From Thalassospira sp. HF15 (GTDB lineage Bacteria > Pseudomonadota > Alphaproteobacteria > Rhodospirillales > Thalassospiraceae), in contig NZ_JAAVKI010000002.1 in the NCBI RefSeq assembly GCF_011806525.1, positions 1 through 64,000 of the forward strand: 64,000 bases of DNA, in the 5' to 3' direction. This document shows, one piece after another, positions 8,718 through 16,103 of the stretch. The position numbers were made by a program, and so were the translations under genes. Position 1 is the stretch's first letter. Each line of letters opens with the position of its first letter. The notes under the pieces were generated by a model that saw only the letters and a program-made list of their open reading frames with translations, was not told where the DNA came from and made no database searches.

Positions 8718-9920
8718 TTAAACGGCAAGGGCGGCCAACAGGTCTTCCTTTAGGTCATCAATATCTTCCAGACCGACAGATAGACGCAGCATGCCCTCGG
8801 TAATGCCCATCGTCACCTTGTCCTCGGCGGGAACACGCTGGTGGGTCGTGGTCCAGGGATGGGTTGCCAGACTTTTTGCATCGCCAAGGTTATTGGAAAT
8901 ATCAATCAGCTTGAGGTTATCGAGCAGCGAGAAGGCCGCTGTCTTACCCCCGGCAAGCTCGATCGCAATCAATCCACCACCACGGCCAGACATCTGTTTC
9001 ATTGCCAATTCATGCTGCGGGTGACTTTTCAGCCCCGGATACAGAACGCGCGACACCTGCGGCTGTTCCGACAGGAATTCTGCCAGTGCCGTGGCATTGC
9101 GAATATGCTGATCCACCCGCAGACTCAAGGTTTCGAGACCTTTAAGAAGAACCCATGCATTGAATGGGCTCATGCTCGGCCCGGTATGACGCAGGAAGGT
9201 GGTCAGGTGATCGTCATGCCATTCCTTGTCATTGAACAGGATTGCCCCGCCAAGACAACGTCCCTGTCCATCAATATGCTTGGTCGCGGAATAGACAACG
9301 ATATCCGCGCCCAGTTCCATCGGCTTTTGCAGGATCGGCGTGGCAAAGACGTTATCAACAATCACCTTTGCACCGGCCTTGTGGGCGAGTTCGGAGACAA
9401 AGGCGATATCCAGAACTTCAAGCGTCGGGTTGGACGGGGTTTCAAGAAATACCGCATCTGCCGGTTTGGAAAGTGCCTTTTCCCAGGCGTCCTTGTCGGT
9501 GCCATCAACCAGCTCGGTTTCAACACCGAACCGCGGCAAAAGGGTGGTCAGAATAAATTCACACGAACCGAACAGTGCGCGCGACCCAACCACACGACCA
9601 CCGGCCTTGGTGCTGGCTGCCAATGCATTCCAAACGGCCGACATGCCCGACGCCGTCGCACGGCAGTATTGCGCGCCCTCAATCAGGGCAAGACGCTCCT
9701 CAAACATACCGACGGTCGGATTAGCGAAACGGGAATAGACATAACGTTCCGGGCCGCTGCCATCAAAGGAGGCCTCTGCCTCGGCTGCGGTTTCATAAAC
9801 ATAGCCCGAATTCATGAAGATGGCTTCGGAAGTCTCGCAAAAGCCGCTGCGTGCTGTGCCGCCACGAACAGAACGGGTCGCCGCGCGCCAGTTATCTGAA
9901 GCCTTTTTGTCGGTCGTCAT
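8718..9920 (-). CDS. metZ: O-succinylhomoserine sulfhydrylase
   Basis: MetZ makes homocysteine directly from O-succinylhomoserine and sulfide in methionine biosynthesis, using pyridoxal phosphate. The 400-residue protein has the Cys/Met-metabolism PLP fold, with the PLP lysine K214 in YSATKHIDGQG and the Tyr-Arg phosphate pair in YVYSRFANPT. The GQGRCLGG sequence after the lysine is characteristic of MetZ-type enzymes. I start it at ATG 9920, eight bases after AGGAG; the frame runs further upstream but only through the leader RNA. A SAM-II riboswitch and intrinsic terminator lie in the 5' leader, so S-adenosylmethionine should repress it. Confidence 0.95.
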   Translation of the reverse strand: MTTDKKASDNWRAATRSVRGGTARSGFCETSEAIFMNSGYVYETAAEAEASFDGSGPERYVYSRFANPTVGMFEERLALIEGAQYCRATASGMSAVWNALAASTKAGGRVVGSRALFGSCEFILTTLLPRFGVETELVDGTDKDAWEKALSKPADAVFLETPSNPTLEVLDIAFVSELAHKAGAKVIVDNVFATPILQKPMELGADIVVYSATKHIDGQGRCLGGAILFNDKEWHDDHLTTFLRHTGPSMSPFNAWVLLKGLETLSLRVDQHIRNATALAEFLSEQPQVSRVLYPGLKSHPQHELAMKQMSGRGGGLIAIELAGGKTAAFSLLDNLKLIDISNNLGDAKSLATHPWTTTHQRVPAEDKVTMGITEGMLRLSVGLEDIDDLKEDLLAALAV

Positions 9921-9964
9921 CTTCTTGCTCCTACGTGCCCGGAAATGCGGTTTCATCCGGACAC

Positions 9965-9998
9965 AAAAAAACCCTGACCGGCATGAATGGGTCAGGGC
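9965..9998 (-). terminator. Riboswitch expression-platform terminator of metZ
   Basis: The minus strand forms CCCTGACC (9997-9990) pairing with GGTCAGGG (9979-9972), followed by seven T residues (9971-9965). It lies between the SAM-II aptamer and the metZ start. It is a textbook intrinsic terminator and the probable switch point of the riboswitch. Confidence 0.88.
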
Positions 9999-10010
9999 CG
10001 AAGCCATAGC

Positions 10011-10067
10011 ACCCCTCTTTAGCGATTTTTTACGTGGCCGCAAGCCGGTCGACAAATCCCACGATGC
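10011..10067 (-). promoter_or_regulatory. SAM-II riboswitch (metA RNA motif)
   Basis: Read on the minus strand from 10065, the sequence has the conserved order of the SAM-II pseudoknot: ATCGTGG, then GATTTG, then CCGGCTTGC, then GCCACGT (10038-10032), an A-rich linker, and TCGCTAAAGAG. The CGTGG and CCACG segments pair as P1. The loop GATTTGTCGA can pair with the downstream TCGC-A region to complete the pseudoknot. This class is known upstream of met genes in alphaproteobacteria and binds S-adenosylmethionine. Its position ahead of a terminator and metZ fits repression by SAM. Confidence 0.93.
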
Positions 10068-10071
10068 GCAG

Positions 10072-10100
10072 ACGATACGTCCAGTTTTCCCCTACGTCAA
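10072..10100 (-). promoter_or_regulatory. Probable metZ promoter
   Basis: On the minus strand TTGACG (10100-10095), a 17-base spacer, and TATCGT (10077-10072) lie just upstream of the SAM-II aptamer. Transcription starting near 10065 would begin the RNA exactly at the riboswitch. This agreement supports both calls. Confidence 0.65.
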
Positions 10101-10298
10101 GCGCCACTCCCTCAGGATTTTTGCGCATATCGAGGTCTGCACAGGCGTTGCTTTTTACAATTCCGCCTCACGGAATGGTGAAAGCAGTTCATAAGCAAGT
10201 TTTGAAATTTCTCTCTAATGTTGGGGCAAATGATGCGATCCTGTTTTTTGGGATTTGCACCTCGTCCCGAATGAACGACTTGCAAGAGCCTGAAATCA

Positions 10299-11093
10299 AT
10301 GACCAAAACCAGTTCAATGGTGTCAAACTTGTCCGACCAGAAACCAGACATTCCTGCGGAAATCTCAAGCGCTCCCAAGCCGCTTTGGCGCAAGCTCCTG
10401 CCGGTAATGCTCCTGATTTGCGGGCTGGTGCTGGTGTGGGCCAGTGGCGTACTTGATTTGCTTTCATTTGAAACGCTGCGTGAAAATCGCGATCTGCTGC
10501 AGGGCTTCGTAGCCGATAATCCAGTGTCGAGCATCTTGGTCTTTATGGGGCTTTACGTCGTATCGGTTGCACTGTCCTTGCCGATTGGCTCGATTCTGAC
10601 AATCACCGGTGGCTTCCTTTTCGGATCTTTCCTTGCCACCACTTACGTCGTGCTGGCTGCAACCATCGGTGCCACGATCGTTTATCTTGCGGCGCGTTAT
10701 GCATTTTACGATCTGATGCAGGCCAAAGCTGGCAACGCCATCCGCAAAATGGAAGCGGGCTTTTCCGAGAATGCGTTTAGCTATCTGATGGTTCTGCGCC
10801 TGATCCCGATCTTCCCGTTCTGGCTGGTCAATCTTGTCCCTGCACTTCTCGGTGTAAAATTACGCTCCTTCATTCTGGGCACAATGATCGGCATCATTCC
10901 GGGCACCTTTGTATATGCCTCGATTGGTGATGGTTTGGGCGCCCTGTTCGATCAGGGCAAGACACCTGATCTTGGCATCATTTTCGAACCCCGTATTCTG
11001 ACCCCGATTATCGGGTTGGCCGTGCTGGCGCTGTTGCCGGTTGCCTACAAAAAACTGCGCCAACGTAAAAGCGGGAGCGATGCAAATGAATAA
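10299..11093 (+). CDS. TVP38/TMEM64 family membrane protein (VTT/DedA-like domain)
   Basis: The 264-residue integral membrane protein has an N-terminal span near residue 35. The SNARE-associated/VTT domain follows, with LSLPIGSILTITGGFLFGS and, later, LRLIPIFPFWLVNLVPALLG. The paired glycine-rich re-entrant motifs are those of TVP38/TMEM64 and DedA relatives, which act as lipid scramblases or transporters. Its last codons overlap the start of the disulfide reductase gene (ATGAATAA), indicating translational coupling. TVP38 proteins are recurrently paired with, or fused to, flavin reductases of this kind, though the joint function is unresolved. The start ATG 10299 has only a weak ribosome-binding site. 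Confidence 0.87.
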   Translation: MTKTSSMVSNLSDQKPDIPAEISSAPKPLWRKLLPVMLLICGLVLVWASGVLDLLSFETLRENRDLLQGFVADNPVSSILVFMGLYVVSVALSLPIGSILTITGGFLFGSFLATTYVVLAATIGATIVYLAARYAFYDLMQAKAGNAIRKMEAGFSENAFSYLMVLRLIPIFPFWLVNLVPALLGVKLRSFILGTMIGIIPGTFVYASIGDGLGALFDQGKTPDLGIIFEPRILTPIIGLAVLALLPVAYKKLRQRKSGSDANE

Positions 11094-12513
11094 GGTCATT
11101 AATACCGATGTTTGCGTCATTGGTGCTGGCTCCGGCGGTCTGTCGGTGGCAGCCGGCGCAGTTCAGATGGGTGCAAAAGTTGTCCTGATTGAAAAGGGTA
11201 AGATGGGTGGTGATTGCCTTAATACAGGCTGTGTTCCGTCCAAGGCCCTGTTGGCAGCAGGCCACGCTGCGGAAAATGCGCGCCGCGCATCGCGCTTTGG
11301 TGTATCGACCGGTCAAGTCGAAGTCGATTTTGGCCGCGCAATCGATCATGTCCATTCGGTGATCTCGGGCATTGCCCCACATGACTCGGTTGAACGCTTC
11401 GAAGAGCTGGGCTGCACCGTCATTCAGGCCGAAGCCCGCTTTACGGGTCCCGCCGAAGTCGTGGCCGGTGATCGCACAATCAAGGCCAAACGGTTTGTTA
11501 TTGCCACCGGTTCACGTGCCGCCATCCCGCCGATTCCCGGACTTGAAAGCGTTTGCTATTTCACCAATGAAACCATTTTTGAAAACCGCATCTGCCCGGA
11601 TCATCTGATCATTGTTGGTGGTGGTCCCATCGGGTTGGAAATGGCGCAGGCTCATCAGCAACTGGGCGCAAAGGTCACGGTGATCGAACTGGGAACCATC
11701 CTGCCCAAGGATGACCCCGATCTGGTGTCTGTCGTCCGCGACCGGATCAAGGCCGATGGCATCAGCCTGTATGAAGGGGCCAAGACCAAAGAAGTCCTTG
11801 ATGTGAATGATCAGATCAGAGTCGTGATCGAACACGAAGGCATCGAAATCACCCTCGAAGGCAGCCACCTTTTGCTGGCCACCGGACGCAAACCCAATGT
11901 GGAGAATCTGGGCCTGTCAGATGCAGGGATTGATCACAGCGAACGCGGTATTTCGGTCGATGCGCGTCTGCGTACCTCAAACAAAAAAGTCTTTGCCATT
12001 GGTGATGTCACAGGCGGACTGCAATTTACCCACATGGCGGGCTATGACGCAGGCATCGTCATCCGCAATGTGCTTTTCCGTCTTCCGGCCAAAGTCGATC
12101 ATAGTGCCGTGCCTTGGGTCACCTACACCACTCCGGAACTGGCACAGGTTGGCCTGACAGAAACAGCCGCACGTGAAAAATTCGGCGATGATATGCGTGT
12201 GGTCAAATGGGACTATGCAGAAAACGATCGTGCCCGCGCAGAAGCCGAAACCGAAGGCTTCATCAAAGTCGTCACGACGCCCAAGGGCCGGATACTAGGG
12301 GCTGCCATTGTCGGGCGGCAGGCGGGTGAACTGATTGGTGTCTGGTCGCTTGCCATCAGCAAGAAGATGAAGATCGGTGCCATTGCCGGAATGATCGCGC
12401 CATATCCAACCCTTGGGGAGCTTTCCAAACGCGTTGCAGGGGCCTGGTATACGCCAAGCCTGTTTAGCGAGAAAACACGCAAACTGGTCCGCTTCCTGCT
12501 CAAGTTCGGATAA
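11086..12513 (+). CDS. FAD-dependent pyridine nucleotide-disulfide oxidoreductase
   Basis: The 475-residue protein belongs to the dihydrolipoamide dehydrogenase/mercuric reductase family. It shows an FAD-binding VIGAGSGGLS, the redox-active disulfide C44-x4-C49 in GGDCLNTGCVPSK, an NAD(P)H-binding GGGPIGLEMAQ, and the second FAD motif FAIGDVTGG. The C-terminal dimerisation domain reads IAPYPTLGEL, so the catalytic His of dihydrolipoamide dehydrogenase is Tyr440; ordinary lipoamide turnover is therefore doubtful. GGGAG lies eight bases before ATG 11086, which overlaps the end of the TVP38 gene. The electron acceptor is unknown and could be a membrane-associated partner. Confidence 0.88.
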   Translation: MNKVINTDVCVIGAGSGGLSVAAGAVQMGAKVVLIEKGKMGGDCLNTGCVPSKALLAAGHAAENARRASRFGVSTGQVEVDFGRAIDHVHSVISGIAPHDSVERFEELGCTVIQAEARFTGPAEVVAGDRTIKAKRFVIATGSRAAIPPIPGLESVCYFTNETIFENRICPDHLIIVGGGPIGLEMAQAHQQLGAKVTVIELGTILPKDDPDLVSVVRDRIKADGISLYEGAKTKEVLDVNDQIRVVIEHEGIEITLEGSHLLLATGRKPNVENLGLSDAGIDHSERGISVDARLRTSNKKVFAIGDVTGGLQFTHMAGYDAGIVIRNVLFRLPAKVDHSAVPWVTYTTPELAQVGLTETAAREKFGDDMRVVKWDYAENDRARAEAETEGFIKVVTTPKGRILGAAIVGRQAGELIGVWSLAISKKMKIGAIAGMIAPYPTLGELSKRVAGAWYTPSLFSEKTRKLVRFLLKFG

Positions 12514-12593
12514 TCGGTTTTGTTTGACCAATGCATGAAATCAAGCACCTGTATTGCTGTACTTTTTTCGTCTTCTTGGCCTAACATCGTGTG

Positions 12594-14075
12594 ATGAACA
12601 ACAGGCATCTGAAATTGCCCCCTTGGGCCAAATCGCTATCCGCGCGCCTTCTGGTGCTGACGGTCAGCTTCGTGATGCTTGCCGAAATATTCGTCTTTGC
12701 GCCCTCTGTCGCACGCTTTCGGATCGACTGGCTCAAGGCGCATCTTGATTCCGGCTATCTCGCAGCCCTTGCCCTTGAAGCCACCCCGGATCAGATGATC
12801 CCCGATGATCTTGAACGCGAACTGCTTTCCAACGCCGGAATTGAGGCCGTCATTCTGCGTCGCGAAGATCGCAAGCTACTGCTGCAACGTGATGACATGC
12901 CCGCAAAGGTCGACAAGGACGTCTACCTGAACGACTTCTCGATCCCGATGGCCTTGATGGAGGGGCTATCGACCCTGAGCCAAACCGGCAATCGGGTGTT
13001 ACGCGTGGTCGGCATGCCGTCCATGGCACCGGATTTCGAGATCGAAGTTCTGGTCCATGAAGATCGCCTGACAGAAGCCATGCGCAATTTTGGCTGGCGG
13101 GTATTTGGCCTGTCGCTGATGATTTCGTTCTTTACTGCGGGCCTGGTCTATTTCGCGCTCAACCGGTTGCTGGTGCGCCCGATGCGCACTCTGACCCATG
13201 ACATGATTCGTTTTCGCGAAGACCCACAGGATAAATCATCCCTGATCACACCGGGCGACCGTGACGATGAAATCGGTGTCGCACGCCAGGAACTGGCCAT
13301 GATGCAACAAGACCTTCAGGCGATGCTTAATCAGCGTCGCCGCCTTGCGGCCCTTGGCACAGCGGCAACCAAGATCAGCCATGATCTGCGCAATGCGCTT
13401 GCCACGTCCATGCTGATGACCGAACAGCTTGCAAAAAGTCAGGACGATGAAGTCCGTGCTGTTGTCCCACGCCTGTTATCGTCGATGGAACGCGCGGTTT
13501 ATATCAGTGAACAAACCCTGTCATTTGCACGTGAAACCCCGCCACCGCGCGATCTTGCAACCTTTACACTCATTGAACTGATCGAAGAAATCCGAGATCA
13601 GATTCTGCTGCAAAAATCCGAGCCACTGCTTGATGGCAGCATGGGCGACACACTCGATGCCGATAACCCCTGCTTGGCCCGCATCGAGATTGATCTGCCG
13701 GACGACGTCATGCTCGAAGCCGACTATGACATGCTGTTTCGCGCCTTCAGCAACCTGATGCGCAACCCGCTCGAAGCCGGGGCCAATCTGGTGAGCATTA
13801 CCCATAATATTCACAGCGAACCTGCAAATGGGGACGGGTCAAACAAATCCCGCAGTTTCATTGACGTGGTGATTACGGATAACGGCCCGGGATTACCGGA
13901 AAAAGCGATCAAAAACCTTTTTGTACCATTTGCCGGCAGCGGGCGCGAAGGCGGTACCGGACTTGGTCTTGCCATCGCGCGCGAACTGATCAGCACGCAT
14001 AATGGGGAACTTCGCCTCACTGCAACGGGACCGGACGGCGCTGTTTTTACCGTCAAATTACCTATCTCCAGCTGA
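12594..14075 (+). CDS. Membrane sensor histidine kinase
   Basis: The 493-residue kinase has a transmembrane segment near residues 18-40, a ~140-residue periplasmic sensor region and a second span near residue 180. A HAMP linker and a coiled segment follow. The phospho-acceptor H263 is in KISHDLRNALATS, an HDLRN-type H-box. The C-terminal ATPase domain has the N-box FSNLMRNPLEAGA, then VITDNGPGLPE and GREGGTGLGLAIA. No response regulator gene lies alongside, so it may be an orphan kinase. It follows the disulfide reductase by 80 bases on the same strand. ATG 12594 is preferred over the adjacent GTG 12591. Confidence 0.88.
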   Translation: MNNRHLKLPPWAKSLSARLLVLTVSFVMLAEIFVFAPSVARFRIDWLKAHLDSGYLAALALEATPDQMIPDDLERELLSNAGIEAVILRREDRKLLLQRDDMPAKVDKDVYLNDFSIPMALMEGLSTLSQTGNRVLRVVGMPSMAPDFEIEVLVHEDRLTEAMRNFGWRVFGLSLMISFFTAGLVYFALNRLLVRPMRTLTHDMIRFREDPQDKSSLITPGDRDDEIGVARQELAMMQQDLQAMLNQRRRLAALGTAATKISHDLRNALATSMLMTEQLAKSQDDEVRAVVPRLLSSMERAVYISEQTLSFARETPPPRDLATFTLIELIEEIRDQILLQKSEPLLDGSMGDTLDADNPCLARIEIDLPDDVMLEADYDMLFRAFSNLMRNPLEAGANLVSITHNIHSEPANGDGSNKSRSFIDVVITDNGPGLPEKAIKNLFVPFAGSGREGGTGLGLAIARELISTHNGELRLTATGPDGAVFTVKLPISS

Positions 14076-14224
14076 CTGGATTGCACCGCATCGGCGAAAG
14101 ATCCCATTAAATAGATTTTTTCTATCAATTTTTATTTTATATTCGATTTTATCTTTTGATCGGTATTTGCGACCTTTGGTTATGGCGATGCCGGACCTGA
14201 TCCCGATCCCCGATCCGCTCCTGA

Positions 14225-14440
14225 CCCAAGGTTCGGTATCGCCTAACTCACTTGAGCGTGTTTCGTGCTTCTTTTGAAGCCTTCCTATCCCCCTGTTGCA
14301 CCCTCCCTTGGCGTCGCACCTCAAGTGATACTGGATATTTGAGACCCCGTAATCCTTGCCGGATTATCATCAGGGGATCTGAACTGTTCCCTGCCCTCAA
14401 AACCCCTTGTCCAAATCCGGACAAGGGGTGTTTTTTTTTC
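14225..14440 (+). ncRNA. Candidate structured RNA ending at an intrinsic terminator
   Basis: The stretch between the kinase gene and tag contains a chain of paired elements. A 9-bp stem (14248-14256 with 14320-14328) encloses 63 bases that include a perfect GCTTC-TTTT-GAAGC hairpin (14267-14280). Next is a hairpin TAATCC/GGATTA (14350-14366) nested inside CCCC/GGGG, and finally a strong terminator. No protein frame explains it. It does not match 6S, tmRNA or RNase P as I know them. It may be an independent small RNA or a structured 3' end of the kinase transcript. Confidence 0.4.
14403..14440 (+). terminator. Strong intrinsic terminator
   Basis: A perfect 10-bp stem (CCCCTTGTCC 14403-14412 with 14419-14428) has a six-base loop and is followed by TGTTTTTTTTT. 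It ends whatever is transcribed rightward from the kinase gene or the candidate RNA, just before the convergent tag gene. Confidence 0.88.
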
Positions 14441-14448
14441 TGGGGCTA

Positions 14449-15057
14449 TCAGAACGGGCGAATCAAGTGCGCCCGCATGTCGTCGATCTTTTGGCGTAAG
14501 AAACAACCTTCCGCGTGATCATTAATCAGGCCCATCGCCTGCATGAACGCAAACACAGTGGTCGGTCCGACAAACTTCCAGCCCCGTTTCTTGAGATCCT
14601 TGGAAAGTAAAATTGACGTCGGCGACGTTGACATTGACTGTGGTGTAGCAACTTCGCCTGATTTCGGCTCATAGCGCCAGAAATATGCCGCAAGCGACCC
14701 TTCTTCCGCGACCAACTCGCAGGCCCGCTTGGCATTGTTGATGGATGCTTCGATTTTGCCGCGATGGCGGATGATTCCGGCATCGCCAAGCAAGCGCTCA
14801 ACATCCGCATCATCAAACTGCGCAACCCGATAAAAATCAAAACCGGCAAAGGCTTTGCGGAAGTTCTCGCGTTTGGTCAGGATCGTGCGCCAGCTTAAAC
14901 CCGACTGAAACCCTTCAAGGCAGATTTTCTCAAACAGCCGGATGTCGTCGGTAACCGGAAAGCCCCATTCCGTATCGTGATAGGCGTTAAATTCCGGTGC
15001 AGCATCACACCACGCGCATCGACATTTTCCATCCGTTCCAATCGTTGTTTTGCTCAT
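14449..15057 (-). CDS. tag: DNA-3-methyladenine glycosylase I
   Basis: Tag removes 3-methyladenine from alkylated DNA in base excision repair. The 202-residue length is typical. The zinc-binding N-terminus CRCAWC, the YHDTEWGFPV motif, and the helix-hairpin-helix region with GLSWRTILTKRENFRKAFAG are all present. The C-terminus carries WKFVGPTTVFAFMQAMG and a final His for zinc. The gene is the last of a tight minus-strand operon tetR-yciI-tag, only three bases after the yciI stop. The TetR gene may therefore control a DNA-repair function. Confidence 0.95.
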   Translation of the reverse strand: MSKTTIGTDGKCRCAWCDAAPEFNAYHDTEWGFPVTDDIRLFEKICLEGFQSGLSWRTILTKRENFRKAFAGFDFYRVAQFDDADVERLLGDAGIIRHRGKIEASINNAKRACELVAEEGSLAAYFWRYEPKSGEVATPQSMSTSPTSILLSKDLKKRGWKFVGPTTVFAFMQAMGLINDHAEGCFLRQKIDDMRAHLIRPF

Positions 15058-15060
15058 GGA

Positions 15061-15348
15061 TCAGGCCATCAGAAAATCAAGACGTTGATCGGCACGTGCG
15101 GGCGAGATTTCCAGAATTTCCGCCGTAACGACACCCTCAACAACAAACGGATCGTCATTCACACGGGTTTCAATCTCATCATACGACACACCATGCGCCA
15201 GAACCGCACCGCCCATATTGGGCTGCAAGCTGCCGACCATCAAAAACACACCATCATCAAAGCCCTGCTTGATCCATGCTTTGTGCGCCTCCATGAATTC
15301 CGGGGCTTTTGCGCGGTTTTCGGCAAACTTCAAAAAGATTGCGAACAT
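15061..15348 (-). CDS. YciI family protein
   Basis: The 95-residue protein has the ferredoxin-like fold of YciI/YCII proteins. It starts MFAIFLKFAENRAKAPEFME, continues GFDDGVFLMVGSLQPNMGGA, and has the family's conserved His in LAHGVSYDE followed by DDPFVVEGV. The catalytic role of this family is poorly known; some members are linked to chlorinated-compound or stress metabolism. It lies three bases after tetR and three before tag on the same strand, so all three are clearly co-transcribed. Confidence 0.88.
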   Translation of the reverse strand: MFAIFLKFAENRAKAPEFMEAHKAWIKQGFDDGVFLMVGSLQPNMGGAVLAHGVSYDEIETRVNDDPFVVEGVVTAEILEISPARADQRLDFLMA

Positions 15349-15351
15349 TAT

Positions 15352-15948
15352 CTACTCCCTGACTGAATGATTTTCGGTGGAAAGTTCGGCAATCTGATCA
15401 TCAAGCCAGGTGCACATCAGATCGACTTCGTGATGCAGGAACCTGTCATCATCAAACGCATTGGCAAGGGTCGCCACCCCCTGACTTCGACCAAGAATAT
15501 GCATGGCCAGTTCGTCTGATCTGTCGCCAAAGCCTAACCTTTCAAACTGGCGACAAAGCCAACTGCGAAACAAGGTAAACAGCGCCGTGGCATCACTTTT
15601 CGCCGCATGGTTCAGTTTCGCCAGCTCTGACGACAAGGTACCCACAGGGCAGCCGAACTTTCGGATTTTCTCGCCATTTACGATCAGGATATGGATGAAA
15701 CTGCGAACGCGCTCTGCCGGGTCTGATCCGGCAATTTCCCAGCGATCCAGCATCTGCTCGGTATTCGCAAGACGGCGGTTGATCACACCATCAAGGATGT
15801 CATCCTTTGTCTTGAAGTGGTGATAAAAGTTGCCGCGCGATATGCCGACACTGGCGGCGATATCGGCAAAGGAAGTTGCCTCAAACCCGTGCTGATAAAA
15901 CAGCAGGTCCGCTGCCTCGATAATCCGGTCTCGTGTTTCTACTGCCAT
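15352..15948 (-). CDS. TetR-family transcriptional regulator
   Basis: The 198-residue repressor has a TetR N-terminal helix-turn-helix: RDRIIEAADLLFYQHGFEAT, then FADIAASVGISRGNFYHHFK and KDDILDGVI. The C-terminal half is the variable ligand domain. It heads an operon with yciI and tag. Its upstream region holds inverted repeats, including GGACAATTGTCC (15982-15993), that look like its own operator, so it is probably autoregulated. The inducer is unknown; the operon content suggests a reactive or alkylating compound, but this is inference. Confidence 0.9.
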   Translation of the reverse strand: MAVETRDRIIEAADLLFYQHGFEATSFADIAASVGISRGNFYHHFKTKDDILDGVINRRLANTEQMLDRWEIAGSDPAERVRSFIHILIVNGEKIRKFGCPVGTLSSELAKLNHAAKSDATALFTLFRSWLCRQFERLGFGDRSDELAMHILGRSQGVATLANAFDDDRFLHHEVDLMCTWLDDQIAELSTENHSVRE

Positions 15949-15979
15949 TTTCCGATATAACGCCCGATTGCACCAGAAC

Positions 15980-16042
15980 TAGGACAATTGTCCCAATTCA
16001 GAAATTAGGTCAATCGTCCTAGATTGTCAATAACATGACAAG
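15980..16042. promoter_or_regulatory. Candidate TetR operator cluster
   Basis: Three dyads lie within 60 bases upstream of tetR: the perfect 12-base palindrome GGACAATTGTCC (15982-15993), CAATC-6-GATTG (16011-16026), and TGTCA-6-TGACA (16025-16040). The shared GACAAT/ATTGTC half-site suggests one protein binds more than once. The position 30-90 bases from the start codon suits autorepression. Confidence 0.55.
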
Positions 16043-16070
16043 GCATCCGCAAGCCTGGTCTGCGGATGCC
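16042..16070 (-). terminator. Terminator-like hairpin after first trkH gene
   Basis: A 10-bp stem GGCATCCGCA/TGCGGATGCC (16042-16051 with 16061-16070) lies 34 bases beyond the minus-strand trkH stop. The T-run downstream on that strand is poor (TTGTCATG), so termination may be weak or factor-dependent. Confidence 0.45.
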
Positions 16071-16103
16071 TGAAAGTTCTGGGCTAAATATCTTGGGTTT
16101 CGT

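Noticed and set aside
8841..9899. 352-codon plus-strand open frame
   Set aside because: It is antisense to metZ, whose protein is fully convincing; this frame is a by-product of codon bias.
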